NCBI GenBank assembly: GCA_003144015.1
Contig: QFWS01000003.1
Coordinates: 62,001 to 126,000, forward strand
Direction: 5' to 3'
Length of the DNA stretch: 64,000 nucleotides
DNA from: Flavobacteriaceae bacterium LYZ1037
GTDB taxonomy: Bacteria > Bacteroidota > Bacteroidia > Flavobacteriales > Flavobacteriaceae
Shown in pieces: positions 17,543 to 26,711 of the stretch. The position numbers and the translations under genes were made by a program. Each line of letters opens with the position of its first letter. The first letter of the stretch is position 1. A model generated the notes under the pieces. That model saw only the letters and a program-made list of their open reading frames with translations. It searched no databases and was not told the DNA's origin.

Positions 17543-17567
17543 GCAAAAATAATATTATTTTAAAGAA

Positions 17568-18671
17568 TTATCTCTTATTCTCTTTTTTTCTTGTCTCTAT
17601 CCTATTTTGAGCAATATTTAAAGCGGCATGATTTGTAGTTATATTATGAGTCTTTGCATTTGTTAATATCTCTAACGTTGTGTTATAAATATTTTCTGTT
17701 TTACGCATAATCTCTTTTTTATCGTAACCTTCTAATTCTGCATATACGTTAATAATACCACCTGCATTAATTAAAAAATCTGGAGCATAAACAATATCTC
17801 TATCTTGAAGAATTTTTCCATGTTTTTCTTCAACAGCTAGTTGGTTATTTGCAGCTCCAGCAATTACTTTAGCTTTTAATTTATATATAGTATCATCATT
17901 AATTGTTGCTCCAAGTGCACAAGGTGCATATATGTCCATATCTTCTGAATAAAGATCATTTCCACCATAAATAGTGACACCATATTTCTGTCTCATTGCT
18001 TCAAGACGTTCTTGATTGATATCAGAAATGGTAACTTTAGCTCCTTCGTCTACTAAATGTTCCACAAGAGCCTCTCCTACGTTTCCAATACCTTGAACAT
18101 AAATATTTTTATCTTCTAAAACATCTGAGCCAAATTTGAATTTTGCAGCAGCTTTCATGCCCATAAAAACACCATAAGCAGTAATTGGTGACGGATTTCC
18201 TGCACCTCCAATTTCTTCTGAAATACCTGTAACGTATGGCGTTACTTGTCTTACTAAATCCATATCTGCTGTTTCCATTCCAACATCTTCAGCTGTAATA
18301 TATCTTCCGCTTAATGAATGAACAAACTCACCAAATTTTTTCATTAATTCTGGTGTCTTTTGAGTTTTAGCATCTCCAATAATAACAGCTTTTCCCCCTC
18401 CTAAATTTAAACCAGTAATTGCAGACTTAAAAGTCATTCCTCTCGATAAGCGAAGCACATCGTTTAATGCTTCCCATTCATTATTGTAATTCCACATTCT
18501 AGTTCCACCAAGTGCTGGTCCTAAAACGGTGTTATGAATTCCAATTATTGCTTTTAATCCTGTATCTTTGTCGTTGCAAAACACAACTTGCTCATGATTA
18601 TCGAATGAATGTTGTCCAAAAACTGGATCAACTTTATGTAGTTCGCCTGCATTAATTACGTCTGTAACCAT
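17568..18671 (-). CDS. Leucine dehydrogenase
   Basis: Cytoplasmic enzyme of the Glu/Leu/Phe/Val dehydrogenase family that oxidatively deaminates branched-chain amino acids with NAD. The glycine-rich GLNLGGGKAV holds the catalytic Lys94, and Lys82 in MTFKSA binds the substrate. The NAD-binding Rossmann loop is VQGIGNVGEALVEHL, and INAGGIINVYAEL is the C-terminal signature. At 367 residues it has the length of leucine and not glutamate dehydrogenases. It is transcribed alone, with a good promoter and a strong terminator. Phenylalanine or valine as main substrate cannot be fully excluded. Confidence 0.94.
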   Translation of the reverse strand: MVTDVINAGELHKVDPVFGQHSFDNHEQVVFCNDKDTGLKAIIGIHNTVLGPALGGTRMWNYNNEWEALNDVLRLSRGMTFKSAITGLNLGGGKAVIIGDAKTQKTPELMKKFGEFVHSLSGRYITAEDVGMETADMDLVRQVTPYVTGISEEIGGAGNPSPITAYGVFMGMKAAAKFKFGSDVLEDKNIYVQGIGNVGEALVEHLVDEGAKVTISDINQERLEAMRQKYGVTIYGGNDLYSEDMDIYAPCALGATINDDTIYKLKAKVIAGAANNQLAVEEKHGKILQDRDIVYAPDFLINAGGIINVYAELEGYDKKEIMRKTENIYNTTLEILTNAKTHNITTNHAALNIAQNRIETRKKENKR

Positions 18672-18725
18672 TTTAATATGTATTTAAAGTTATAGGTTGT
18701 GTTTTATTATTTTTAAAACAACGTG

Positions 18726-18757
18726 CAAAACTAGTCCATTATAAAGGTATACACAAA
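18726..18757 (-). promoter_or_regulatory. Promoter of the leucine dehydrogenase gene
   Basis: Minus strand: TTTG at 18754-18757, 20 bases, then TAGTTTTG at 18726-18733. Both match the Bacteroidota promoter. The leader is about 50 bases. Confidence 0.65.
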
Positions 18758-18812
18758 TTATTATTGCTAAAAAGACAAATTGTTAAAAACTTTATCAGCT
18801 CCTAAAAGTTAA

Positions 18813-20585
18813 ATGAAAGAATTACAACACCTTAATAAGTATTTTTTAAAGTATAAATGGCAACTAATTATTGGTATTTTAATAACCATAATTTCAAAAA
18901 TATTTCTTTTAATAACTCCTGAACTAATTGGTTCTTCTATTGATGTTGTAAATGATTATTTAAAAGGTGAGGTAACAGATTTAGCGATTGTAAAAAAAGA
19001 ATTATTTATTAACATTATCTATATAATTGGTGCAGCCTTAATTACAGGTATTCTAACTTTTTTTATGAGACAAACCATTATTAATGTGTCTCGATATATC
19101 GAATTCGATTTAAAAAATGAAGTCTATAAACATTACCAAAAACTCTCCCTAAAGTTTTATAAAAACAATCGCACTGGAGATTTAATGAATAGGATTAGCG
19201 AAGATGTTGGTCGTGTACGCATGTATGTAGGGCCTGCCATTATGTACAGCATCAACACCATTACGTTGTTTGCTATATCTATTGGATTCATGTACAAACA
19301 GGCTCCTTTATTAACGCTTTATACCATTATTCCTTTACCTATCTTATCGTTTATTATTTATAAATTAAGTAAAGAAATTCATAAAAGAAGCACTGTTGTA
19401 CAGCAGTATTTATCGCATTTGTCTTCTTCCACACAAGAATCTTTTAGTGGAATTTCTATTATTAAAGCGTACGGATTAGAAAATGAGACATCAAAAGCAT
19501 TTAATGACTTATCTGAAACCAGTAAACAAAAACAATTAAGCTTAGTACAAATTAGAGCTTTTTTCTTCCCTATGATGATTTTACTTATTGGAATTAGTAA
19601 CATTATCGTTATTTACATTGGTGGCCTTCAATACATTAATGGAGAAATAAGTTTAGGGGTTATTACTAAGTTTATTATATATGTTAATATGCTAACTTGG
19701 CCAGTTGCAACAGTGGGCTGGGTAACATCTATAGTTCAGCAAGCTGAAGCTTCGCAAAAGCGTATTAACGAGTTTCTAAAAATCACTCCAGACATTACCA
19801 ATACGGTTCATGAGCCTACTAAAATAATTGGGGATATTGAGTTTAAAAATGTGCATTTTACCTACAACGATACTAATATTGAAGCCTTAAAGGGCATTTC
19901 GTTTACTTTAAAACATGGTCAAACCTTAGCTATTATTGGTAAAACCGGTTCTGGAAAGTCGACCATTTTAGATTTAATAGGAAGACTTTATGATATTGAC
20001 AAAGGCCAATTACTTATAGACAATACTCCTATTAATAAATTAAATTTAACAAGTTTAAGAGATAGCATTGGTTATGTCCCTCAGGATGCCTTTTTGTTTT
20101 CCGATAGTATTGGTAATAACATTAAGTTTGGAAAAGAGGATGCTACAGATGAAGAAGTTATTCAGGCTGCAAAATATGCCCAAGTCCATAAAAACATCAT
20201 GGGATTCAATAAAGGTTACCAAACTATTTTAGGAGAGAGAGGTATCACGCTTTCTGGTGGACAAAAGCAGCGAGTATCTATAGCTAGGGCAATTATTAAA
20301 AACCCAAATATTCTATTGCTAGACGATTCGTTATCTGCTGTCGATACCGAAACCGAAGAGCAAATACTAAAACACCTTCTACATTTAACCGAAGGCAAAA
20401 CAACTATTATTGTTAGCCATAGAGTTTCTTCAGTTAAAAATGCCGATCAGATTATTGTTTTAGACGATGGAGAAATTGTTCAATCTGGCAACCATGAGAC
20501 ATTAATAGATGTTGATGGTTATTATAAACATCTATATTTAAAACAATTAAGTGAGACTTCAAATACAGATAATTTAAACAATTAA
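18813..20585 (+). CDS. ABC exporter, fused membrane and ATPase domains (MdlA-like)
   Basis: An inner-membrane exporter half-transporter of 590 residues: six membrane helices (about 15-310) followed by an ATPase domain with Walker A IIGKTGSGKST, Q-loop VPQDAFLFS, signature LSGGQKQR and Walker B ILLLDDSLSAVD. The residue after the Walker B Asp, normally the catalytic Glu, is Asp, as in E. coli MdlA and one half of known heterodimeric exporters. No partner gene lies next to it. The substrate is unknown; relatives export drugs, lipids or peptides. It stands alone before the PUR gene, 134 bases on. Confidence 0.93.
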   Translation: MKELQHLNKYFLKYKWQLIIGILITIISKIFLLITPELIGSSIDVVNDYLKGEVTDLAIVKKELFINIIYIIGAALITGILTFFMRQTIINVSRYIEFDLKNEVYKHYQKLSLKFYKNNRTGDLMNRISEDVGRVRMYVGPAIMYSINTITLFAISIGFMYKQAPLLTLYTIIPLPILSFIIYKLSKEIHKRSTVVQQYLSHLSSSTQESFSGISIIKAYGLENETSKAFNDLSETSKQKQLSLVQIRAFFFPMMILLIGISNIIVIYIGGLQYINGEISLGVITKFIIYVNMLTWPVATVGWVTSIVQQAEASQKRINEFLKITPDITNTVHEPTKIIGDIEFKNVHFTYNDTNIEALKGISFTLKHGQTLAIIGKTGSGKSTILDLIGRLYDIDKGQLLIDNTPINKLNLTSLRDSIGYVPQDAFLFSDSIGNNIKFGKEDATDEEVIQAAKYAQVHKNIMGFNKGYQTILGERGITLSGGQKQRVSIARAIIKNPNILLLDDSLSAVDTETEEQILKHLLHLTEGKTTIIVSHRVSSVKNADQIIVLDDGEIVQSGNHETLIDVDGYYKHLYLKQLSETSNTDNLNN

Positions 20586-20719
20586 AATGTTGGCTTTCAG
20601 TAGTTTTATACTCTAAAAATAATCTATAATTTAATTAGACTAAAAGAAATAACATAAATTGTTGGTTGGTAAATGTTTTTTTTAGATTTTTGAAGAACTA
20701 TTAAAATAACAATACGATT

Positions 20720-21109
20720 ATGAATAATAATGATATGATGGAGAAAGAAGAGATTTTTTCTAAAGTATTAAGAGCAGGAAGAAGAACTTACTTCTTTGAT
20801 GTTAGATCAACAAAAGCTGGAGACTACTACTTAACAGTTACTGAAAGCAAAAAATTCACTAACGATGATGGATCATTTCATTACAAAAAGCATAAAATAT
20901 ATCTTTATAAAGAGGACTTTTCTGAATTTAATAGTATTTTAAACGAAATGACAGATTACATTATCAATGAAAAAGGAGATGAAGTAATAAGTGAGCGCCA
21001 TCAAAAAGACTTTAAAAAAGAATATGATACAGACAATACTGCATCAGAAACTAAAGTTGAAGATACATCTACAGAAAAATTTACAGATATCAATTTTGAT
21101 GACATCTAG
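20720..21109 (+). CDS. PUR-family (DUF3276) nucleic-acid-binding protein
   Basis: A 129-residue cytoplasmic protein made of one PUR repeat (about 8-85) with IFSKVLRAGRRTYFFDVRS, DYYLTVTESKK and HKIYLYKEDFSEF, followed by an acidic, disordered tail rich in Asp, Glu and Thr. Bacterial PUR proteins, studied in Borrelia, dimerise and bind single-stranded DNA and RNA. It is conserved across Bacteroidota and often highly expressed. Its cellular role is not known. A simple terminator follows directly. An earlier possible start is not seen; the MNNND start is preceded by an AT-rich leader. Confidence 0.9.
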   Translation: MNNNDMMEKEEIFSKVLRAGRRTYFFDVRSTKAGDYYLTVTESKKFTNDDGSFHYKKHKIYLYKEDFSEFNSILNEMTDYIINEKGDEVISERHQKDFKKEYDTDNTASETKVEDTSTEKFTDINFDDI

Positions 21110-21132
21110 AAATTAAAAAACAATAGAGTTCA

Positions 21133-21161
21133 AAGCCAATACTTAGTAGTGGCTTTTTTTT
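21133..21161 (+). terminator. Terminator after the PUR gene
   Basis: AAGCCA (21133-21138) pairs with TGGCTT (21150-21155) and is followed by a run of T. The 19 bases from 21141 are identical to the terminator at 32060-32087. Confidence 0.8.
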
Positions 21162-21171
21162 ATAGTTTAAG

Positions 21172-22203
21172 CTATAGCTTTACACTTATTAAAGTTACTA
21201 ATAACACTGATAGAAAATAAGTTATTCCAAATAACAAGCCAAAATTTAAAGTAATAATCATACAGATAATTAGTAACCAAAGTGGCACTAAAGTAATGGC
21301 TATTGCAAATCTAAAAGTAGCAATAAATTCTACTTCATCAATTTTTGGTTTAATATAGCATCTCCAGATTACTATTGGTAAAAAAAGATTAATCTTTAAT
21401 AAAACCATAAAAAATGATTTCAACCAACTTTTAGTTTGCTTTGGATTTGATTCACATGTTTCAAAGTTTGTCTCAAGACATGCATTGACTAGTTTAGGTT
21501 GTAAATAGTCTATATTTAAGCTGTTTAATTTTGTTATGGTTTTGGCATAACCATTTGGATCAATATGAGTTGTTAAACCCTTTATTTTACTTTGTATGGT
21601 TTGCCTTAATGCAACAATTTCTTCATTAGAGAATTTAGAAACCATAGATTTTGCAGGAATAGGATTCCCATAATACAAAGCCACACTATCTCCAAACGTT
21701 GTGCCATCTAAGTAATTAATTCCAATAGGAACTAATTGCAAGTCTAAATCTGGATAGGCACTTAATGACTCAAAAATAATTCTAGTAAACCCTTTGCTTA
21801 ATGGTCTAACCGATCTATTTAGGTGATGATTCCCTTCTGGAAATAAAGCTACAGCCTCATTATTTTTCAGCTTCTCTGTACAAGTTTTAAAAATGTAATT
21901 ATTTTTAGTTATCGTACTCCAACCGTCCCTAACTCGATAAACTGGCAACATGTTTACACTATGCAATAATTTAGAAACTATATTTTTTTTAAACACACTG
22001 GCTCTTGTTAAAAAATAAGAAAATCTACCCGAAGTAGTAGCAATTAACAACGCATCAATTAGAGCATTTTGATGGTTTGATAAAAACAATATAGGTTTGT
22101 TTCTAGGAATCTGTTTTTCTTTAACAACAATAATTTTTTTGTAATAGAAAAACAATCCTATAGTTAGGTAGGATCTAACAGTATGTAACCAAAGTTTTTT
22201 CAA
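21172..22203 (-). CDS. Lysophospholipid acyltransferase family protein (PlsC-like)
   Basis: A 343-residue membrane acyltransferase that likely adds an acyl chain to a lysophospholipid or related lipid. The catalytic motif is SNHQNALID with His and Asp five residues apart, followed by the VYRVRDG block, LFPEGNHH and VPIGINYLDG. Two C-terminal membrane helices (about 262-335) follow. The start is a TTG at 22203 that overlaps the TGA stop of the symporter gene as TTGA; no in-frame ATG lies before the catalytic motif, so TTG is the only good start. The two are translationally coupled. The exact acyl acceptor is not known. Confidence 0.88.
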   Translation of the reverse strand: MKKLWLHTVRSYLTIGLFFYYKKIIVVKEKQIPRNKPILFLSNHQNALIDALLIATTSGRFSYFLTRASVFKKNIVSKLLHSVNMLPVYRVRDGWSTITKNNYIFKTCTEKLKNNEAVALFPEGNHHLNRSVRPLSKGFTRIIFESLSAYPDLDLQLVPIGINYLDGTTFGDSVALYYGNPIPAKSMVSKFSNEEIVALRQTIQSKIKGLTTHIDPNGYAKTITKLNSLNIDYLQPKLVNACLETNFETCESNPKQTKSWLKSFFMVLLKINLFLPIVIWRCYIKPKIDEVEFIATFRFAIAITLVPLWLLIICMIITLNFGLLFGITYFLSVLLVTLISVKL

Positions 22204-23114
22204 GAGACTTTAAGTATTTTCTTTTCTTTAAAAGACCAGTAATATGATATAACTAAACCAGAAATAATATGCCAGATTCCCCAAAAAGCAGCCAAAATTG
22301 CCATACCACCTAATCCGTTGAAAAAAGTAAAAATCAGAAGCAACCCTAAACCAGAGTTTTGAATTCCTGTTTCTATGGCTAGTGTTTTCTGATTTTCGAG
22401 AGATAAATTAAACGCTCTAGCTACAGTAAAACCTAGTAAAATTGCCAAGAAATTATGAAGAATACCAATACCAATAACATGGTGTGAGTATGCATTAAAA
22501 ACATCGATATTTTTTGAAAAAGCCAAAATAACAATAAGTACAAACACAATAATTGAAAGTGGTTTTAGTCGTTTGGATATTAAAATAGCAAGTTTTTCAT
22601 TTTTAGCACGAAATATCATCCCTAAAATCAATGGAATTCCTAGTATTAAAATGACGAGTTTAAGAAGTTCAAACGGATCTAACTGCACTTCCTTTAATAA
22701 TAAAGAAGTTGGTTCGTATAAATAACCATAAAATTGAAAGTTAAAAGGCGTCATAAAAACAGCAATAAATGTTGCAAACGCTGTTAAACTAACTGATAAT
22801 GCAGAGTTTCCATTTGCTAAATGTGTCATAAAGTTAGAAATGTTTCCTCCTGGACAAGCTGCAACCATCATCATACCAAGAGCAATACTTGGTTGTGGTT
22901 TAATAATTAAAATAAGCAAAAAAGTAAGTAAAGGCAGCAAAATAAATTGTAATAAAACACCAATTAAAACAAGTTTGGGTTGTTTAAATAAGCGTTTAAA
23001 ATCGTCTGTTTTAATACCTAATGCAACGCCAAACATAATCACGGCAAGTGCAATGTTTAAAACCCAAAGACTTTGGTTGTCGAAATTAATTTTTACGTCA
23101 TCTAGTTCTAGCAT
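22200..23114 (-). CDS. Bile acid:sodium symporter family transporter
   Basis: A 304-residue inner-membrane protein with about nine to ten helices and the family motif AACPGGNISNFMTHLANGN near residue 87, followed by the AIETGIQNSGLGLLL segment near residue 240; both line the sodium and substrate sites in structures of the family. In bacteria without bile exposure the cargo is usually an organic acid or pantoate, so the name is historical. It lies between csaA (three bases upstream) and the acyltransferase gene (overlap), forming a three-gene operon. The substrate is unknown. Confidence 0.92.
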   Translation of the reverse strand: MLELDDVKINFDNQSLWVLNIALAVIMFGVALGIKTDDFKRLFKQPKLVLIGVLLQFILLPLLTFLLILIIKPQPSIALGMMMVAACPGGNISNFMTHLANGNSALSVSLTAFATFIAVFMTPFNFQFYGYLYEPTSLLLKEVQLDPFELLKLVILILGIPLILGMIFRAKNEKLAILISKRLKPLSIIVFVLIVILAFSKNIDVFNAYSHHVIGIGILHNFLAILLGFTVARAFNLSLENQKTLAIETGIQNSGLGLLLIFTFFNGLGGMAILAAFWGIWHIISGLVISYYWSFKEKKILKVS

Positions 23115-23117
23115 ACT

Positions 23118-23453
23118 TTATGAAACTGTTGTTCCGTTTTTCACTTTCACTTCCGGATTTAATAAAATCACATCTTTACCATCTACAGCACCTAAAATCA
23201 AACAATCACTCATAAAAGATGCTATTTGTTTTCTTGGGAAATTTACAATGGCTACAATTTGTTTATGCAATAAATCTTCTTTTTTATAAAGTGTCGTTAT
23301 TTGAGCAGATGTTTTTTTGATGCCTAATTCTCCAAAATCTATGGTTAATTGAAAAGCAGGTTTTCGTGCTTCTGGGAAATCGACAACATCTAAAATGGTT
23401 CCTACTCGTAGATCTACTTTTACAAAGTCTTCAAACTGAACAACATGACTCAT
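23118..23453 (-). CDS. csaA: tRNA-binding protein CsaA
   Basis: A 111-residue cytoplasmic OB-fold protein related to the tRNA-binding domain of methionyl- and phenylalanyl-tRNA synthetases. The family features FVKVDLRVGTILDVVDFPEARKP, QLTIDFGELGIKKTSAQIT, IVAIVNFPRKQI and SDCLILGAVD are all present. In Bacillus the protein dimerises, binds tRNA and has been reported to act as an export chaperone. It is first of an operon with a symporter and an acyltransferase, a grouping with no obvious common theme. A divergent redoxin gene lies 148 bases away. Confidence 0.93.
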   Translation of the reverse strand: MSHVVQFEDFVKVDLRVGTILDVVDFPEARKPAFQLTIDFGELGIKKTSAQITTLYKKEDLLHKQIVAIVNFPRKQIASFMSDCLILGAVDGKDVILLNPEVKVKNGTTVS

Positions 23454-23601
23454 AATTAAAATAATTGGTTGGTTTATTTCTAAGTGAAAATTACACTTTT
23501 TAGTTAATACTTTTGCAATATAAGTATATCAAAGTAATTCTAATTCATTTGGAAAATTGATTATAAAATTGTAGTTTTTATTTTTATAAAAATCTCATAA
23601 A

Positions 23602-24159
23602 ATGGCAAGAACATCTTCTAATATGCTCCCTTTAGGAACAAAAGCCCCTTCTTTCACTCTAATGGATACGGTTTCTGGTAAAAACTATTCATTAGAACAA
23701 TTAAAAGGTTTAAAAGTTACGGTTATCATGTTTATCTGCAATCATTGTCCATTTGTAAAACATGTTAATAAAGAACTTGTTCATATAGCTAAAAATTACA
23801 AAAGTGGAGGTGTTAATTTTATTGCTATTTCCAGTAACGATGTTGAAAAGTATCCTGAAGATTCGCCTGAAAACATGAAGAAAAATGCCATTGAACAAGG
23901 CTATATTTTTCCGTATTTATACGATCAGACACAGGAAGTTGCTAAAGCTTATGATGCAGCTTGTACACCAGATTTCTATGTGTTTGACAAAAATTTAAAA
24001 TTAACTTACAGAGGACAATTGGACAGTTCTAGACCAGGAAATGATATTCCTTCAACTGGCACAGATTTACGTCATGCCATACTGAGTATTACAGAAAATA
24101 AAGAAAATACATGGCCTCAGAAACCAAGTATTGGTTGTAATATTAAGTGGAAGCAATAA
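23602..24159 (+). CDS. Thioredoxin-family peroxiredoxin-like protein
   Basis: A 185-residue AhpC/TSA-type thioredoxin-fold protein, probably cytoplasmic as no signal peptide is present. The redox site is in VIMFICNHCPFVKHV (CxxC), the cis-Pro is in DAACTPDFYVFD, and the C-terminus ends PSIGCNIKWK with a further Cys. This arrangement marks a subfamily common in Bacteroidota and Proteobacteria whose reductive role is not established. It is divergent from csaA and converges with the glycosyltransferase gene. It is likely a thiol reductase or peroxidase; which one cannot be told. Confidence 0.9.
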   Translation: MARTSSNMLPLGTKAPSFTLMDTVSGKNYSLEQLKGLKVTVIMFICNHCPFVKHVNKELVHIAKNYKSGGVNFIAISSNDVEKYPEDSPENMKKNAIEQGYIFPYLYDQTQEVAKAYDAACTPDFYVFDKNLKLTYRGQLDSSRPGNDIPSTGTDLRHAILSITENKENTWPQKPSIGCNIKWKQ

Positions 24160-24179
24160 GAATTATTTGACGCTAGTTT

Positions 24180-25436
24180 TTATTTAGAATTGTGTTTATT
24201 TTTCTGTTCAATCCATTTACTCATATATTTTGTGCTTTGTAGGTTTTGATGTTGAAGCATTTGTCCTATAAAGTTGTGTAATCGATGACTTTCTAAACCC
24301 TTAGACATTCTAGCTATTCTAGTAAGGAAGTTGTTTTTGAATTGTTTTTTTTGAAATCGAAAATGGATGATTTCAAATCCGTTTTTTTGTTTTTCATTCC
24401 AAAGCATTTCATCATTATATAAGGCAACACATTTGTTTGCAAACTCCTGAGGAATATCTTCAATAAAACCGTTGGGTTGTAATCTCGAAGTTTCTGAACC
24501 AAACATACCTTCTGCTCCAATACTTGTTGTAACACATGGTGTGCCGTTTTGCATGGCATCTATTAATTTTCCTTTTAATCCTGCGCCAAAACGTATTGGA
24601 GCTAAACAAATTTTTGATTCTTGCATCACTTTAGAAACAGATTCAGCAAAACCTTTTATTAAAAAACGGTCGTTTTGGTTATGTAACTGACTCACTTTTT
24701 GAGACACATAAGCACCATAAACATGTAATTCTGCTTTTGGAAGTTGCTTTATAATTAGAGGCCAAATGGTTTCTTTTAAATATAAAACAGCATTGTAATT
24801 GGGTTCATGCAGAAAATTTCCTATGGTTATAAAATGCTGTCTTGTTTCAAAACCTGGGAGTTGTTCTATGTCAGATTTAGAAATTTCTTCTAATAAAAAC
24901 GGCAAATAACACAGTAGCGAATCGGGAATTTGAAATTCTGATTTAAGAATCTCTATTTCAGCTTCAGAAATAATCAAACTTAAATCACATCTGTAAATAC
25001 TCGCTATTTCACGTTTTGAAGTATCATTAAACAAATAGCCTAAATCAAATGATTTTCCATCTTTTAAAGCTAGTTGTCTGCCTTTTCGTAGACCATGTAA
25101 ATCTTCTGTATCGAGAATGCGTAAGGCATTTGGACATTGTTCTGCAACACGCCATCCAAACTGTTCTTCCATCATAAACCTATCAAACAATACAATGTTT
25201 GGATCGAGCATCTTAATAAAGTTATCAAAACTTGAGTGATTCAACTCAATAGACACCTGCTTGACGCCTATAATTTCAAGGTTAAAAGCATTATAACTTT
25301 TTGCACAAGGACTTGCAAAAGTAATGTTATAATTATCGGTTTGAAACAAGTTAATTAATTGCAGCATTCTACTTCCAGCTGCTGAGCTTTTAGGCTCTGG
25401 CCAAACATATCCAACTATAAGTAAATTTTTATTCAT
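24180..25436 (-). CDS. Glycosyltransferase, GT-B fold (family 4-like)
   Basis: A 418-residue cytoplasmic glycosyltransferase. The N-terminal half has GYVWPEPKSSAAGSRMLQLI, a typical donor-side start, and the C-terminal half the GT-B signature: TIGNFLHEPNYNAVLYLKE, LHVYGAYVS, and IRFGAGLKGKLIDAMQNGTP with a following TTSIGAEGM. It probably moves a sugar from a nucleotide donor to an envelope or secondary-metabolite acceptor. It stands alone, convergent with the redoxin gene, and is not near other polysaccharide genes, so its product is unknown. Confidence 0.9.
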   Translation of the reverse strand: MNKNLLIVGYVWPEPKSSAAGSRMLQLINLFQTDNYNITFASPCAKSYNAFNLEIIGVKQVSIELNHSSFDNFIKMLDPNIVLFDRFMMEEQFGWRVAEQCPNALRILDTEDLHGLRKGRQLALKDGKSFDLGYLFNDTSKREIASIYRCDLSLIISEAEIEILKSEFQIPDSLLCYLPFLLEEISKSDIEQLPGFETRQHFITIGNFLHEPNYNAVLYLKETIWPLIIKQLPKAELHVYGAYVSQKVSQLHNQNDRFLIKGFAESVSKVMQESKICLAPIRFGAGLKGKLIDAMQNGTPCVTTSIGAEGMFGSETSRLQPNGFIEDIPQEFANKCVALYNDEMLWNEKQKNGFEIIHFRFQKKQFKNNFLTRIARMSKGLESHRLHNFIGQMLQHQNLQSTKYMSKWIEQKNKHNSK

Positions 25437-25495
25437 GAAAATTTAAATTCTCAATGGCTAATTTTAACAAATCCTAAACTGGGTGTGCTTAGAAT

Positions 25496-25969
25496 TTATT
25501 CTGGTTTTGGTTCTAAACTATATTTAAATCGTACTTGTTTTGCCCATTCCACAAGATCATTTCTTTGAGCTTTAGAAAGCTTAGCCTCACTATGTGCCCA
25601 AGTATAAGAAGGCAATGGCATTTCTTCTTTTTCAATCATTTCTATAAGTTCTTCAAACTTATGGTCTTTTTTCTTTAAAGAAGAACCTTCCCAATTAGAA
25701 AAGTTAAAATGTTTCTTTCCAACTTTTACATGATCTGCCAACCAATAATTTACAGGAGTAATGTTGTTATACCAAGGATAACGAGTGACATTGGAATGAC
25801 AATCGAAGCAACTTTCTCTTAAGATGGTTTTTATATTTTCTGGCGGATTGGTTTCTATTAGAAAAGGTTCTATTGAAGCTAGATTTCCTTCATTTTTTTC
25901 TGGTCCAAAAAATTGAGCAACCAAAAACACCATAAGTAAAAGGAGTAATAGTTTTTTAATAGTTTTCAT
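25496..25969 (-). CDS. Haem-binding domain protein, exported
   Basis: A 157-residue exported protein with an N-terminal hydrophobic signal or anchor (residues 5-22) and a haem-binding (Haem_bd) domain: SCFDCHSNVTRYPWYNNI holds a CxxCH motif that binds c-type haem covalently, and YWLADHVKVGKKHFNFSNW follows. The region PLPSYTWAHSEAKLSKAQR is typical of the C-terminal part. It is probably a small periplasmic cytochrome. It is divergent from the gene at 26007 with a 37-base gap. Its redox partner is unknown. Confidence 0.9.
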   Translation of the reverse strand: MKTIKKLLLLLLMVFLVAQFFGPEKNEGNLASIEPFLIETNPPENIKTILRESCFDCHSNVTRYPWYNNITPVNYWLADHVKVGKKHFNFSNWEGSSLKKKDHKFEELIEMIEKEEMPLPSYTWAHSEAKLSKAQRNDLVEWAKQVRFKYSLEPKPE

Positions 25970-26006
25970 TTTGATTAATTTTATGGATTAAAAATAAGTA
26001 TTTCCT

Positions 26007-26588
26007 GTGACTAAAGACCAACTTTATAACGAATTAAATTATGTAAATCATTCACGAGAAAAGCGATTACATTATGCAAATTTAATTATTAAAAACCCTG
26101 AATTACTTCCAGAATTATTAAACATTCTGTTCATGGTAGACGATAAAATTTCGTGTCGAGCTGCTTGGGTTTTAGAATTTATGTGTAGTGAAAAATTAGA
26201 AAGACTTATTCCATTTTTAGATACTTTTACAGAAAACCTACATAAAGTACATTTAGATCCTGCTGTTAGACCAGTTGCTAAAATATGCGAATATATCACG
26301 AAAGCTTATTTTTCCAAACAAGAAAACCCCATAAAGCAAGCTTTAAATACCAAACACAAAGAACGCATTATTGAAACGTGTTTTGATTATATGATTAATG
26401 ATGAGAAAATTGCCCCTAAAGCCTACTCTATGAATACGTTATATTTATTTGGAAATGAATTTGATTGGATTCACCCAGAGTTAATCCTGATTATAGAACG
26501 TGATTTCCAAATGCAAAGCTCTGGCTTTAAAGCGAGAGCCAAACAAATACTTCAAAAAATAAAGAAAAAACCCAATAAGAAAACCTGA
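26007..26588 (+). CDS. HEAT-like helical protein upstream of purB
   Basis: A 193-residue, all-helical cytoplasmic protein. It has repeating helical pairs such as NPELLPELLNILFMVDDKIS and CRAAWVLEFMCSEKLERLIP that resemble HEAT repeats, and a basic tail (KIKKKPNKKT). The start is a GTG at 26007; the next in-frame ATG is codon 43, beyond the first conserved helices, so the GTG is preferred. Genes like this are commonly found just before purB in Flavobacteria and are sometimes mislabelled as adenylosuccinate lyase. No enzymatic motif is visible. A scaffold or binding role is a guess from the fold. Confidence 0.8.
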   Translation: MTKDQLYNELNYVNHSREKRLHYANLIIKNPELLPELLNILFMVDDKISCRAAWVLEFMCSEKLERLIPFLDTFTENLHKVHLDPAVRPVAKICEYITKAYFSKQENPIKQALNTKHKERIIETCFDYMINDEKIAPKAYSMNTLYLFGNEFDWIHPELILIIERDFQMQSSGFKARAKQILQKIKKKPNKKT

Positions 26589-26648
26589 ATTCGAGAATTT
26601 TCAATTAAATCTTCAATAAACAAAGGTCTGTCTTCCAGCTAAAAAAAC

Positions 26649-26656
26649 TATATTTG
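26649..26656 (+). promoter_or_regulatory. -7 promoter element of purB
   Basis: TATATTTG, a full match to TAnnTTTG, 55 bases before the ATG at 26712. purB is therefore transcribed on its own as well as possibly from upstream. Confidence 0.6.
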
Positions 26657-26711
26657 CATCTTTAAATTTTGCATAAAAACTTAAGTGACAATGCACAAAA
26701 CATCACAACAC

